The position numbers and the translations under genes are program-made. 64,000 bases of DNA from Moorella sp. Hama-1 (lineage in GTDB: Bacteria; Bacillota; DSM-521; Neomoorellales; Neomoorellaceae). The stretch lies in the NCBI RefSeq assembly GCF_023734095.1, contig NZ_AP024620.1:2538501-2602500 (forward strand). The letters are read 5' to 3'. The notes under the pieces were generated by a model, which did not search any database, was not told the DNA's origin, and was given only the letters and a program-made list of their open reading frames with translations. Positions 8,996 to 17,441 of the stretch are shown here, in pieces; the first letter of the stretch is position 1; every line of letters starts with the position of its first letter.

Positions 8996-11563
8996 CTACT
9001 TCGCACTTCGCGCATAGGGTGTGTCGACCAGGGGGAGGCTCAGGCGCAGCTTACCGTCCCGGCGATAGTAGGCGCCGGCTACGGCTGCCGCCGTGGGGAT
9101 GCTGGCCAATTCGCCGACGCCCTTGGCCCCGTAAGCATAGGGGGTGCCGCCCTTTTCGATCAGGTGGACCTCCATGGCCGGCGCCTGGTGGGCCCGCAGG
9201 AGGCCCAGGCGACCCAGGGTCTGGCGTTCCGGGATACCGTCCCGGAGGGGGAAGTCCTCTGTCAGGGCGTAACCCAGGCCCATGACAATCCCCCCCTCGA
9301 TCTGGCCCTCCAGGTTCAGGGGGTTGATGGCCCGGCCGATGTCATAGGCGGCTACTATTTTACTCACCCGGCCGGCCTCGTCGAGCAGGGCCACCTGGGT
9401 GGCATAGCTGTAACCCACATGGGTCATGGGGTGAGCCCGGGTGGAGTTGATGGGATCCGTGACGCCGTTAAACTCGCCCCGGAAGACCTGGCCCTCCAGC
9501 TCGGCCAGGGTATGGCCCTTCAAGGCGGCAGCCAGGGCCACGGCCGCCCGGCGCGTGGCTTCGCCGGTGAAGAGACTCTGGCGGGAGGCAGTGGTGCAGC
9601 CGGCATCAGGGGTGAGGGCTGTGTCGGAGAGGACGCAGTCGATGACCTCCGCCGGCAGGCCGGTGGTCTCGGCTACTATCTGGATGAGAACGGATTCCAG
9701 GCCCTGGCCCATGCAGGCCGCGCCGGTATAGATCTTCACCCGGCCCCCGGTTACGGCCAGGTTGGCCCGGCCGGTATCCGGGGTACCGACCCCCAGGCCG
9801 ACGTTCTTGAAGGCGCAGGCGATGCCGGCCTGGGGACTGCCGGCGAAGACTTCCTTGACGGCCAGCAGGGTTTCTTTGATGCCCACATCTTCGCCGACCA
9901 CCTGCCGGGTGGCCAGGGTATCCCCCGGTTCCAGGGCGTTCCGCCAGCGGATTTCCCAAGGGGAAAGGCCGGTGGCCGCAGCTAAAAGGTTCATCTGGCT
10001 TTCCATGGCGAAGTTCGACTGGGGCACACCGAAACCCCGGAAGGCTCCCGCCGGCGGGTTGTTGGTGTAAACGGCCCGGCCGCGAATACTGACGTTGGGA
10101 ATGCGGTAAGGCCCGGTGGCGTGGGTGCAGGCCCGCTCCAGGACCTGGGCCCCCAGGGAGGCATAGGCGCCGGTGTCGGCTAGCAAATCGGCTACCAGGG
10201 CCACCAGGTTCCCGGCAGCGTCACAACCCGTGGTCAGGGTAATGGTCATGGCGTGCCGTTTGGGATGGCAGAGGATGCTCTCCTGCCTGGTCCAGGTGAG
10301 TTTCACCGGTTTGCCCGTCGCCCAGGCCAGGAGGGCGGCGTGGTGCTGGACACTCAGGTCCTCCTTGCCGCCGAAGCCGCCGCCCACAAACTTGTTGATC
10401 ACCCGCACCTTATCCGGCGGCAGGTTCAGAAGGGAAACCAGCTGGGTATGGATCTCATAGACACCCTGGGTACTGGTATAAACCGTCAGGCCGCCGTTTT
10501 CCGGTACAGCCAGGGCGCTTTCCGGTTCCAGGAAGGCGTGTTCCGTAAAGGGGGTGGTATAGGTGTTGCTGATTACATGGGCACAGGACTGGAGGGCTGC
10601 CTCGGGATCGCCCTTCCGGACCCTGGTCTCGCTCAGCAGGTTACCTTTAGGATGCAGGGCCGGCGCCCCCGGAGCCAGGGACGCCTCCGGCGAGGTCAAG
10701 GGTGGCAGCTCCTCATAGTCTACTTTAATAAAGTCCAGGGCCGCCCGGGCTGCACGGTAAGAGGTAGCGGCTACCAGGGCCAGGGCATCACCGACGTAAC
10801 GAGTTTCCTCACCTACGGCCACCAGGGCCGGCCAGTCTTTAAAGATGTGCCCCTGGTAACGCTGGCCGGGGATATCGGCCGCCGTGAGGACGGCCACCAC
10901 ACCGGGCTGCTCCCTGGCAGCCGTGATGTCGATACTTTTAACCTTCGCCCGGGCTACCGGCAGGCGCCGGACGGCCCCATAGAGCATCCCCGGTACCTGC
11001 ATGTCGTCTACAAAGACGGCTTCTCCCAGAACCTTGGGCGGGGCGTCGGGGCGCAAAAAGGCCCTGCCCATCCCCGCCGGCTCCCCCTGCCCGGGTATGA
11101 CCTCGCCCCGCAGGGCCTGACCGGCCAGGCGCACGGCGTCAATAATCTTCTGGTAACCGGTACAGCGGCAGAGATGGGCTTTGAAGGCCTGCCGAATCTC
11201 CTCCTCCGCCGGGTCAGGTCGCCGGTCCAAGAGGGCTTTGGCCTCCATAACCATCCCCGGGGTGCAGAAGCCACACTGGACAGCCCCGGCCGCCGTGAAG
11301 GCCCAGGCGAAGACTTCTTTCTCCCGCGGCGTTAATCCTTCGATGGTGATAATCTCCTGGCCGGCGGCTTTAGTAACCGGGGTGCGACAGGCCCGCACCG
11401 TCTTGCCCCCCATGATTATTGTGCAAGCGCCGCAGGTACCTTCGCCGCAACCGTTCTTGGCCCCGGTCAGTCGCAAGTCCTCCCGCAATATCTCTAACAG
11501 GGTGGCGTCATCAGGGGTATCGACCCCTCGCCTCTGGCCGTTGACTAGCAATTCCAGGTGCAT
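8996..11563 (-). CDS. Selenium-dependent xanthine dehydrogenase, single chain (2Fe-2S plus molybdopterin domains)
   Basis: Molybdenum hydroxylase of 855 residues that should oxidise xanthine or another purine. The N-terminus carries both 2Fe-2S clusters: C39, C44, C47, C59 (plant ferredoxin type) and C97, C100, C132, C134 (CGFC...CRC). The molybdopterin domain follows from about residue 160, with VGGGFGGKED and other cofactor loops. There is no FAD domain, as in the one-chain selenium-dependent XDH family (TIGR03311-like); the family carries a labile selenium ligand, not selenocysteine. Start ATG lies behind GGAGGG. Maturation genes for such cofactors (YqeB, YqeC, XdhC) lie 3-9 kb upstream, which supports the call. 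Electron acceptor is unknown. Confidence 0.88.
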   Translation of the reverse strand: MHLELLVNGQRRGVDTPDDATLLEILREDLRLTGAKNGCGEGTCGACTIIMGGKTVRACRTPVTKAAGQEIITIEGLTPREKEVFAWAFTAAGAVQCGFCTPGMVMEAKALLDRRPDPAEEEIRQAFKAHLCRCTGYQKIIDAVRLAGQALRGEVIPGQGEPAGMGRAFLRPDAPPKVLGEAVFVDDMQVPGMLYGAVRRLPVARAKVKSIDITAAREQPGVVAVLTAADIPGQRYQGHIFKDWPALVAVGEETRYVGDALALVAATSYRAARAALDFIKVDYEELPPLTSPEASLAPGAPALHPKGNLLSETRVRKGDPEAALQSCAHVISNTYTTPFTEHAFLEPESALAVPENGGLTVYTSTQGVYEIHTQLVSLLNLPPDKVRVINKFVGGGFGGKEDLSVQHHAALLAWATGKPVKLTWTRQESILCHPKRHAMTITLTTGCDAAGNLVALVADLLADTGAYASLGAQVLERACTHATGPYRIPNVSIRGRAVYTNNPPAGAFRGFGVPQSNFAMESQMNLLAAATGLSPWEIRWRNALEPGDTLATRQVVGEDVGIKETLLAVKEVFAGSPQAGIACAFKNVGLGVGTPDTGRANLAVTGGRVKIYTGAACMGQGLESVLIQIVAETTGLPAEVIDCVLSDTALTPDAGCTTASRQSLFTGEATRRAAVALAAALKGHTLAELEGQVFRGEFNGVTDPINSTRAHPMTHVGYSYATQVALLDEAGRVSKIVAAYDIGRAINPLNLEGQIEGGIVMGLGYALTEDFPLRDGIPERQTLGRLGLLRAHQAPAMEVHLIEKGGTPYAYGAKGVGELASIPTAAAVAGAYYRRDGKLRLSLPLVDTPYARSAK

Positions 11564-11877
11564 TTATTTCCCTCCCGTCTGGTTTATCTGGACCCGCCGG
11601 TTGCCGTGTCCCTGTTATACCAGGGCGCTCCGGTTATAGCCGTGGTAACCCTGCGCCACTTAGGCCTTACCCCGGCGCATGATGCCCTTAATTTGGAATT
11701 CCCGATTGCGGGGTATGCCCATAAACCGGCGCTACCGGCAGCCTCCAAATTTCCGCCAGACCCGATCCCCCTGAAAATACACGGATGGGATATGCCCCTG
11801 GTCACTAACGACCTGGCCAATGCCGGGACATATCCCTTTTTTAAATTATATCTCTTAGTGCCGGTGGAAGCTATTCC
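11564..11877. other. Intergenic spacer upstream of the xanthine dehydrogenase gene
   Basis: 314 bp with only short, codon-poor frames. It should hold the 5' leader and any promoter of the dehydrogenase gene on the minus strand. No clear hairpin or known RNA motif was seen. Confidence 0.4.
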
Positions 11878-13236
11878 CTAGCGCATCTCTTTAATCTTAG
11901 CGTCGTAGTATTCGATCTTGGCGTACTCGTCATCCCAGAAGGACGGGTTCTTCATGGAATCCAGGTATTCTTTGGTATAACCGAAAGGCAACCAGTCCTT
12001 CTCCTTCTGCTGGAAGAGACGTTCCTTGGCCTCTGGACGGCGGGTATCAGTAATGTGATGGGTATGGGCCTTGAGGAAGACATCCTTGAACCAGCGTTCC
12101 AGAACGAAGTCTTCCATCTCCAGGGTCCGCTCAGCCAGGCTCGCCAGCACAGAGGGATAGCGGTCAAAACCGTCGGTGGCGATGGTGACCACGTTGTCGC
12201 CGGGGCCCAGGCGCAGGAATTTGGCCATCTTAATGGCCCCCAGGATATTGCAGATGCCGGAGGGGCCGAAGTTGTCCCGCAGGGCCAGGGCGTCGGCCTC
12301 CTTCACCCCATTTTTGATCAGGACTTCGGTGCCGTCCTGAAGGACCTTCAGGCCGCGTATGGTATCCTCGTCATGGATAAGAACGAGAAAATCTGTGTTC
12401 AGGACGTTGTGAATCAGGGTGCACATCTTGTCGCCGATGCCCTCGATGCGGTGCTGCCCGAGACCTCCGTTAAACAGGGTGGAGCATTCGTAGGGCTCCA
12501 GGGCCGCAATTTTACACTCGGGGAAGGCCTTTTTAATCTGGTCGCCGGCGCCCAGAGTACCCGCCGAACCAGGTGCCGAGGCGAAAACGGCTATGCGGCC
12601 GTTACCAATGCCCTGAACGGCCTCAATGGCGGCGTGGCCTGTGACGTGCCGGTGGAAACGGTAGTTAGGCAGGAGTTCGAACTGGGCCAGGGCGAAGTTC
12701 TTGGGGTCTTTCTTTAATTCATAGGTCCGCTGCAGGGTCAGGATGACGTCGGACTCGGTGCCCGGGGTCAGGTCCAGTTCACCGCCGTATTTACGGATAC
12801 GCTCGTAACGCTCTTTGCTCATATTATCCGGCATAATAACGATGGAACGGAAGCCCAGGAGTTTAGAGATATAGGCAACGCCAATGCCGAAGTTACCCGT
12901 CGAGGGCCCCAGGATGGTATGCTCGCCGGGCTTGATGACGCCGTCGACGCAGCCCTCAATCAGGGTGGCGTAGGCCGGACCCACCTTGTGGGAACCGGAA
13001 GGGAAACCCCGGCCCAGGAGGACGACGATATTGGCATCAACGCCAGTCACTTCCGGGGGCAGGACCATTTTTCGTACCTGGTTGTTTTCATCCTTCCAGG
13101 TAATGTTAAAGAGATTAACGGGATCCAGTTCATCCTCCTTGAGGGCCTTTAGAGCCCGTTGCCGCAGGGCTGGATCGAGCTGGGATGGGTCCGCCATCTC
13201 AGCGAAGGTGGGGCCAAAGGGAATCTTGCCCGCCAC
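11878..13236 (-). CDS. PLP-dependent lyase of the cysteine synthase fold
   Basis: Fold-type II PLP enzyme of 452 residues, longer than a typical CysK (about 310). PLP lysine is K84 in PSGSHKVGPAY and the phosphate loop GPSTGNFG follows at about 109-116. The C-terminal 100 residues form an extra charged extension (TTHHITDTRR-like region and many aromatic residues). GTG start at 13236 behind CTGGAGGG. The family is not one I can name precisely; it could do an elimination of an amino acid such as diaminopropionate or cysteine, as YgeX does in the E. coli purine locus, but it is not an obvious YgeX. It sits just upstream of the Se-XDH gene. Confidence 0.7.
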   Translation of the reverse strand: MAGKIPFGPTFAEMADPSQLDPALRQRALKALKEDELDPVNLFNITWKDENNQVRKMVLPPEVTGVDANIVVLLGRGFPSGSHKVGPAYATLIEGCVDGVIKPGEHTILGPSTGNFGIGVAYISKLLGFRSIVIMPDNMSKERYERIRKYGGELDLTPGTESDVILTLQRTYELKKDPKNFALAQFELLPNYRFHRHVTGHAAIEAVQGIGNGRIAVFASAPGSAGTLGAGDQIKKAFPECKIAALEPYECSTLFNGGLGQHRIEGIGDKMCTLIHNVLNTDFLVLIHDEDTIRGLKVLQDGTEVLIKNGVKEADALALRDNFGPSGICNILGAIKMAKFLRLGPGDNVVTIATDGFDRYPSVLASLAERTLEMEDFVLERWFKDVFLKAHTHHITDTRRPEAKERLFQQKEKDWLPFGYTKEYLDSMKNPSFWDDEYAKIEYYDAKIKEMR

Positions 13237-13311
13237 TATAAATCCCTCCAGTTAAATGTAATGTTACTGAAAGCTAAAAACTTCATCCACACTTATTGTA
13301 TAGTTCGACGC

Positions 13312-13364
13312 AAAAAAAATAAACCCTCCTTTTTCAGCTAAAATTTAGCTAAAAAAAGAGGGTT
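13312..13364 (-). terminator. Intrinsic terminator of pgpA
   Basis: On the minus strand a long stem (AACCCTC paired with GAGGGTT, with inner T-rich and A-rich arms closing on AGCTAAA/TTTAGCT) is followed by TTTATTTTTTTT. It lies 26 bp beyond the pgpA stop. Confidence 0.8.
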
Positions 13365-13390
13365 ATCGCCACGGTAGTATCAGCAAGCCT

Positions 13391-13921
13391 TTACCCATTG
13401 AGCAAACCGTCCCGGTCGCGGTGGGCCAGGCGGGAGGAAGCGGCGGCGGCAATGGCGGCCACCAGGTCGTCGAGGAAGGTGTTGACCTTCTCATTCTTCT
13501 TATCGTTCACGACGCCGATGATGCCGGGTTTTACTTTGTCCAGGTAGCCGAAGTTGGTGAAGCCGATGGAACCATAGATATTAACGATACTCAGGGCCAT
13601 GACTTCATCGATACCGTAGAGGCCGTCATCGGTCTTGAGCATGGAAGCCAGGGGCTCGGCCAGTTGTCCCTTTTCGGCCGCTTCATCCAGGGATATGCCG
13701 GTGAAAATGGCGTTCTGCACCTCCCGTTTCTCCAGGACCCGTTCCACGCTCTCCCGGCAGGCTACTGTAGTCAGGTTGCGGATATACTTTTGCTGGACTT
13801 CATACACCAGTTGGGCAATAGCATCTATAGTTACTCCCCGCCGTTCGAGCCAGGCGATGGCCAGCTGCTTTAGCAACAGGCAACTGGCATACTGATTCCC
13901 TTGCGGTTGCGTTACACTCAC
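13391..13921 (-). CDS. pgpA: Phosphatidylglycerophosphatase A family protein
   Basis: Protein of 176 residues of the PgpA/YutG family, which dephosphorylates phosphatidylglycerophosphate during phospholipid synthesis. Family features seen: the acidic helix NEKVNTFLDDLVAA near the C-terminus, the DDGLYGIDEVMALSIVNIYG block and GSIGFTNFGYLDKVKPG. It has no clear transmembrane helices, like the Bacillus YutG form. GTG start at 13921 with a GGAGA site 8 nt upstream. It has its own terminator on one side and the yqeB terminator on the other, so it is a single-gene transcription unit unrelated to the nucleobase genes around it. Confidence 0.82.
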   Translation of the reverse strand: MSVTQPQGNQYASCLLLKQLAIAWLERRGVTIDAIAQLVYEVQQKYIRNLTTVACRESVERVLEKREVQNAIFTGISLDEAAEKGQLAEPLASMLKTDDGLYGIDEVMALSIVNIYGSIGFTNFGYLDKVKPGIIGVVNDKKNEKVNTFLDDLVAAIAAAASSRLAHRDRDGLLNG

Positions 13922-13991
13922 TTCTCCGGTCTCCTTTCTGTAAGAAGTAACCCTATTCTAACATAAGTTTGTTTTATGAGGCAACATTATT

Positions 13992-14017
13992 TAAAAAATC
14001 CCGGTACTTGTACCGGG
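13992..14017 (-). terminator. Intrinsic terminator after yqeB
   Basis: Minus-strand hairpin CCCGGTAC-AA-GTACCGGG (14000-14017) followed by ATTTTTTAAA, 17 bp beyond the yqeB stop. It ends the maturation operon. Confidence 0.88.
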
Positions 14018-14033
14018 CTGCTATCATTTTGCC

Positions 14034-14840
14034 CTATTTTAACCGTTCCAGCAGGTACAGGATCGCTTCCAGGACGCCGCCGGCGATGGCCCGGGCTTTA
14101 TCGGAAATGGTGAAGCAGTAGTCCCGCTCGCCCCGGGGGTCGACGTCGCCGGCTTTCATCCCCGGGGTAACCTTCAGGCCGTCGTGGAGTAAGCCCCGCA
14201 GAACACCGCTGATCCCGGCCTTCATAGGTACGCCGTTAATAGTTGCTACCGTCTCGCCGGCAGTTACCACATCACCTATGGCCCGGCAACCTTTGAAGAT
14301 CCCCTCCGCCGGTGCCCGCAAGACCCTTTCTGCGGCATAGCCCATGACCTCGCCGGGAATACCGGTATTGGCCGCAGCCTCCCCCTCCCAGATGACCCGG
14401 CCCAGGTAGTGACCGCGCTTGGTTTCAATAACCGCGTGGGCATCCCGGCCGGCCTTGAAGCCCGGTCCCAGGGCAATAACTATGGGGGCATGGTGGATGC
14501 GCGTCCCCAGGTTGGTCTTGGCCAGGATGGCATCGACAACCACCTGAGGCTTCAATGCGGAGATAACCTCCGCCCGGGGATCCACCAGGACGGCAATTTC
14601 CCCTCTCCCGGTTGCCGCCAGGGCCGCGTCCGGGCTGGGGACCAGGCGAGCCGTAACCCCTTCCACAGTAACGGTATCGTTATAAACCGCTTCGGCGAAG
14701 GCCACGGCACGGCGGATTACCATCGGCCGGGGGATCTCCGTCATAATTACCGGAAAGCCGGCCCGGTGCAGGCGATGGGCCACCCCGCTGGCCAGGTCGC
14801 CGGCGCCTTTGATAACTACCAGTTCCCGCGCCATTGCCAT
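14034..14840 (-). CDS. yqeB: Selenium-dependent molybdenum hydroxylase maturation protein YqeB
   Basis: Member of the YqeB/EF2563 family found only with selenium-dependent molybdenum hydroxylases and thought to help mature the selenium-containing cofactor. The N-terminus has a Rossmann-like nucleotide loop (VIKGAGDLASGVAHRL), as expected. ATG at 14840 is chosen because GGAGG lies 5 nt before it; an upstream ATG at 14891 lacks a ribosome site. The product has 268 residues. It is the last gene of the run XdhC-type, XRE-cupin, YqeC-MocA, YqeB, and is followed by a strong terminator. Confidence 0.88.
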   Translation of the reverse strand: MAMARELVVIKGAGDLASGVAHRLHRAGFPVIMTEIPRPMVIRRAVAFAEAVYNDTVTVEGVTARLVPSPDAALAATGRGEIAVLVDPRAEVISALKPQVVVDAILAKTNLGTRIHHAPIVIALGPGFKAGRDAHAVIETKRGHYLGRVIWEGEAAANTGIPGEVMGYAAERVLRAPAEGIFKGCRAIGDVVTAGETVATINGVPMKAGISGVLRGLLHDGLKVTPGMKAGDVDPRGERDYCFTISDKARAIAGGVLEAILYLLERLK

Positions 14841-14903
14841 CCGCTCCTCCACAAATACCCGAATTAAATACTGTTTAACTATATTGTACACTTGTCCGCT
14901 ATT

Positions 14904-16271
14904 TTAGCAAGGGTTATTTTCCCGCAGCCAGGCCTGATAATCGGCCGGGGTATCGATATCTTGCAGGATGCCCGGGCCGGGGACGGGCACCGCCAGGACC
15001 TCCTCCGGGTGCGCCCGGATTATCTCCCGGGCGCCGACATCCCCCCGCAGGGCCAGAAGCTGGGGCCAGAGGCTGCGGTCGATTAAAACCGGGTTCCCTC
15101 GCCGGCCCTGGTAAACCGGGACGATAATCTTCTTGCCCCCCGACCGGTAGGCGTCTAAAAGCTGCCGGATAACCCCCGGTGTTACCCCCGGCTGGTCGGC
15201 CAGAACGAAGAGGGCCGCCCGGGTCCCGGGCGGCAGGGCCGCCAGGCCGGTCCGCAGGGAGGTGCTGAGACCCTGGCGGTAGTCGGGGTTAAGGGCCCAA
15301 TCTACAGCTAACCCCTCCAGGACGGCGGCGACCCGGTCGGCGTCGTGGCCCAGGACGACGACGATTTTACTCCGGGTGGCGGTCAGGGCCGTGGTAACGG
15401 CCCGGCGTACCAGGGGCTGCCCCTGTAGGGGTAATAATAATTTGCCGCCCCCCAGCCGCTCCCCGGCCCCGGCCGCCAGGACGACGATTCCCACCCCGCC
15501 GGGCGCGGGTTCCGGTGCGGAAAGGAGCTGGCGTACCGGGTGGGGGGTAGCCACCGCCCCCAGGATTACCATTTCACCGCCTGCGGTGAGGATGGCGCTG
15601 GCGACGGCCCGGCCCCGCCGGAGGAGCTCATAATCCTCAGCCTGGTTCAACAGGACCCGCCAGCGGGCTCCTGCCGGGACACCCTTACGCCCACCTTGCG
15701 GGTAAACTAGGACCCGGGCCACGGCGTCCTCATCCAGGGCCTCCCCCTCCTGCCGGCCCAGCAACCCGGCCACCAGGTGGGGCCGGTGGACGAAGGGCGG
15801 GGTCAAGGGGCGACCCAGGACGGGCAGGCCGGCCACCGTCACGACCATGGTGGTGGCTGGCGGGATGACCGGCTCATGGGCGGCGGGGGCCTTAAAGAGG
15901 GCGCCGGCCGCCCCGTCCCCCTCCAGGAGGAGGTAGTCAACATCCAGCTCCTTTAAGGCGGCCACAGTCGCGGCGTCCAGACCCACCACCTTACCCTGGT
16001 CATCGATACCGGCACCGCAGGTAACCAGGTTAGCCACCTTTAACCGGGAGCTGACGGCGGCCACCAGCCGGCGGCTATCCAGGGTGAGAACCGGTTCCGT
16101 CAGCCGGCTTAACTGCTCCGGCAGCATCCTGGTGGTCGGGGCGGCAATCACCCGCTTTCCGGCAGCGGCCAGTTCCTGGGCCAAACAGGTAAGGGCCGAG
16201 GTCTTGCCCCCGGCCCCTACGATGGTAATAACCTCTTTTGGTTGTAAAGCCAGTGCCTGGCATAATAGCAT
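14904..16271 (-). CDS. YqeC-MocA fusion: selenium/molybdenum cofactor maturation and cytidylyltransferase
   Basis: Two-domain protein of 455 residues. Residues 1 to about 230 are a YqeC domain (selenium cofactor biosynthesis protein) with the P-loop-like GAGGKTSAL near residue 19. From about residue 257 a MobA/MocA-type nucleotidyltransferase starts (VVLAAGAGERLGGGKLLLP, then VLADQPGV and RGNPVLIDR), which in MocA transfers CMP to molybdopterin. In E. coli the two functions are separate (YqeC and YgfJ/MocA). ATG start with AAGGA 9 nt before. The gene lies between the XRE-cupin regulator and yqeB, fitting a cofactor role for the Se-XDH. Confidence 0.87.
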   Translation of the reverse strand: MLLCQALALQPKEVITIVGAGGKTSALTCLAQELAAAGKRVIAAPTTRMLPEQLSRLTEPVLTLDSRRLVAAVSSRLKVANLVTCGAGIDDQGKVVGLDAATVAALKELDVDYLLLEGDGAAGALFKAPAAHEPVIPPATTMVVTVAGLPVLGRPLTPPFVHRPHLVAGLLGRQEGEALDEDAVARVLVYPQGGRKGVPAGARWRVLLNQAEDYELLRRGRAVASAILTAGGEMVILGAVATPHPVRQLLSAPEPAPGGVGIVVLAAGAGERLGGGKLLLPLQGQPLVRRAVTTALTATRSKIVVVLGHDADRVAAVLEGLAVDWALNPDYRQGLSTSLRTGLAALPPGTRAALFVLADQPGVTPGVIRQLLDAYRSGGKKIIVPVYQGRRGNPVLIDRSLWPQLLALRGDVGAREIIRAHPEEVLAVPVPGPGILQDIDTPADYQAWLRENNPC

Positions 16272-16374
16272 AAATGTTGATCCTTCCCTGACCGGTGAAG
16301 ATGTCCGGGCGCGCTTTGCCTAATACAATTGATAAATGCTGATCCTTCGCCTGGAAAAAATGATTGGCGCCGGG

Positions 16375-16911
16375 TTAAAATTGCGGTGGGGTAATGGCGG
16401 AAATAAAGACCAGGTCTTCATCCCCGGCGCTCCAGAGCTTGTGGGGGATGGAAGAGTAGTAGTAAATACTATCCCCGGTTTCCACCCGGTGGACCTCGCC
16501 GCCGATATCAATCTCCATGACCCCCTGGAGAACCACGATGCACTCTTCCCCGGGGTGGGCCAGGGGCTCTTCGCAGCTGGCCGCTCCCGGCTCCAGGCGG
16601 GCCATCATGACCTCCATGTTGCGGTTGAGATCGGGGGACAGCAGCTCGTAGGTCAAATGGGACTGGGGGAAGCGCAGGACTTTCCGCTGGTCTTTCTTGA
16701 CCACCGGGCTGTGGTCTTCATGGTTTAACAGAAAATAAAAGATAGGGATATCCAGAGCCTCGGCAATCTTGCGTAACGAAGTGATGGAAGGGTCAGCTAG
16801 ATCCCGTTCCACCTGGCTTAAAAAACTGGAAGTCAGGCCCGTCTTTTCAGCGACGTCCTTGAGGCTCATCCCCCGCTCCCGGCGTAACTGGCGTATCTTT
16901 TTCCCTAACAC
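16375..16911 (-). CDS. XRE-family transcriptional regulator with C-terminal cupin sensor
   Basis: 178 residues: an N-terminal Cro/C1-type helix-turn-helix (about 7-60, MSLKDVAEKTGLTSSFLSQ) and a C-terminal cupin barrel (about 100-175, HPGEECIVVLQG and GDSIYYYSSIPH). This PuuR/SutR-like layout usually senses a small metabolite. GTG start, GGAGG about 10 nt upstream. It starts 5 bp after the XdhC-type gene stop, so the two are translationally close and co-transcribed. It is the natural candidate to control the nucleobase and cofactor genes, but no operator can be assigned. Confidence 0.85.
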   Translation of the reverse strand: MLGKKIRQLRRERGMSLKDVAEKTGLTSSFLSQVERDLADPSITSLRKIAEALDIPIFYFLLNHEDHSPVVKKDQRKVLRFPQSHLTYELLSPDLNRNMEVMMARLEPGAASCEEPLAHPGEECIVVLQGVMEIDIGGEVHRVETGDSIYYYSSIPHKLWSAGDEDLVFISAITPPQF

Positions 16912-16916
16912 TGCAT

Positions 16917-17234
16917 CTATACCTCCAGTGGTTCAATAAATACGTCCATGACACCGCCGCAAACCATACCCTCGTCTTCGGCTGTGTCGGCCGTCAGGTC
17001 CAGGTGGTAAATCTCCGGGCGCCCGCTCTCCAGGACCAGCAGAGCCCGCTGGCGAATGGCCGCCTCAGCGCAACCGCCGCCCACTGTGCCCTGGATCCGG
17101 CCATCGGCACCGATGAGCATCCTGGTGCCCGCCTCCCTGGGGGCCGAGCCCTTGACCTGGATTATCGTCGCCAGGGCGCAGCGCTCCCCCTGTTGCATCG
17201 ACTTGATAGCTTCATTGATAAGTTCCCGGTCCAT
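16917..17234 (-). CDS. Stand-alone XdhC N-terminal domain protein
   Basis: 105-residue protein consisting only of the XdhC/CoxI N-terminal domain: ATIIQVKGSAPREAGTRMLI, GTVGGGCAEAAIRQ and CGGVMDVFIEPL. XdhC-type proteins carry and sulfurate, or selenylate, the molybdenum cofactor for xanthine dehydrogenases. The C-terminal Rossmann domain is absent but is present in the full-length paralog at 17442-18320. Lone N-terminal domains are known in several Firmicutes, so this is not necessarily a truncation. First gene of the maturation operon; a 207-bp spacer upstream should contain its promoter. Confidence 0.82.
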   Translation of the reverse strand: MDRELINEAIKSMQQGERCALATIIQVKGSAPREAGTRMLIGADGRIQGTVGGGCAEAAIRQRALLVLESGRPEIYHLDLTADTAEDEGMVCGGVMDVFIEPLEV

Positions 17235-17402
17235 ACCCTTCGCCCCCTACCTCCAGCTGTAAAAATCATTGATAAGTAATTACAACATAGTTAACTCTTT
17301 TTCCTTCTTTTAAAGAGGGTTTTAATCTATTTTTATTGCCTTTTCGGGTATAAAATTTAGGAATGATCGCCGGGATATAACTTAATTGCCACTAATTTAC
17401 TC

Positions 17403-17435
17403 TTAAAAAATAACCGCCAGTTCCCGGGCTGGCGG
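17403..17435 (-). terminator. Intrinsic terminator after xdhC
   Basis: Minus-strand stem CCGCCAG with CTGGCGG around an 8-nt loop, then TTATTTTTTAAG. It starts 7 bp beyond the xdhC stop. Confidence 0.88.
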
Positions 17436-17441
17436 CACCCT

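Noticed and set aside
10253-11335. 360-codon frame antisense to the xanthine dehydrogenase gene
   Set aside because: Same reason; the minus strand encodes complete iron-sulfur and molybdopterin domains.
12055-12717. 220-codon frame antisense to the PLP lyase gene
   Set aside because: Mirrors third-position GC bias of the real gene; no start signal or domain.
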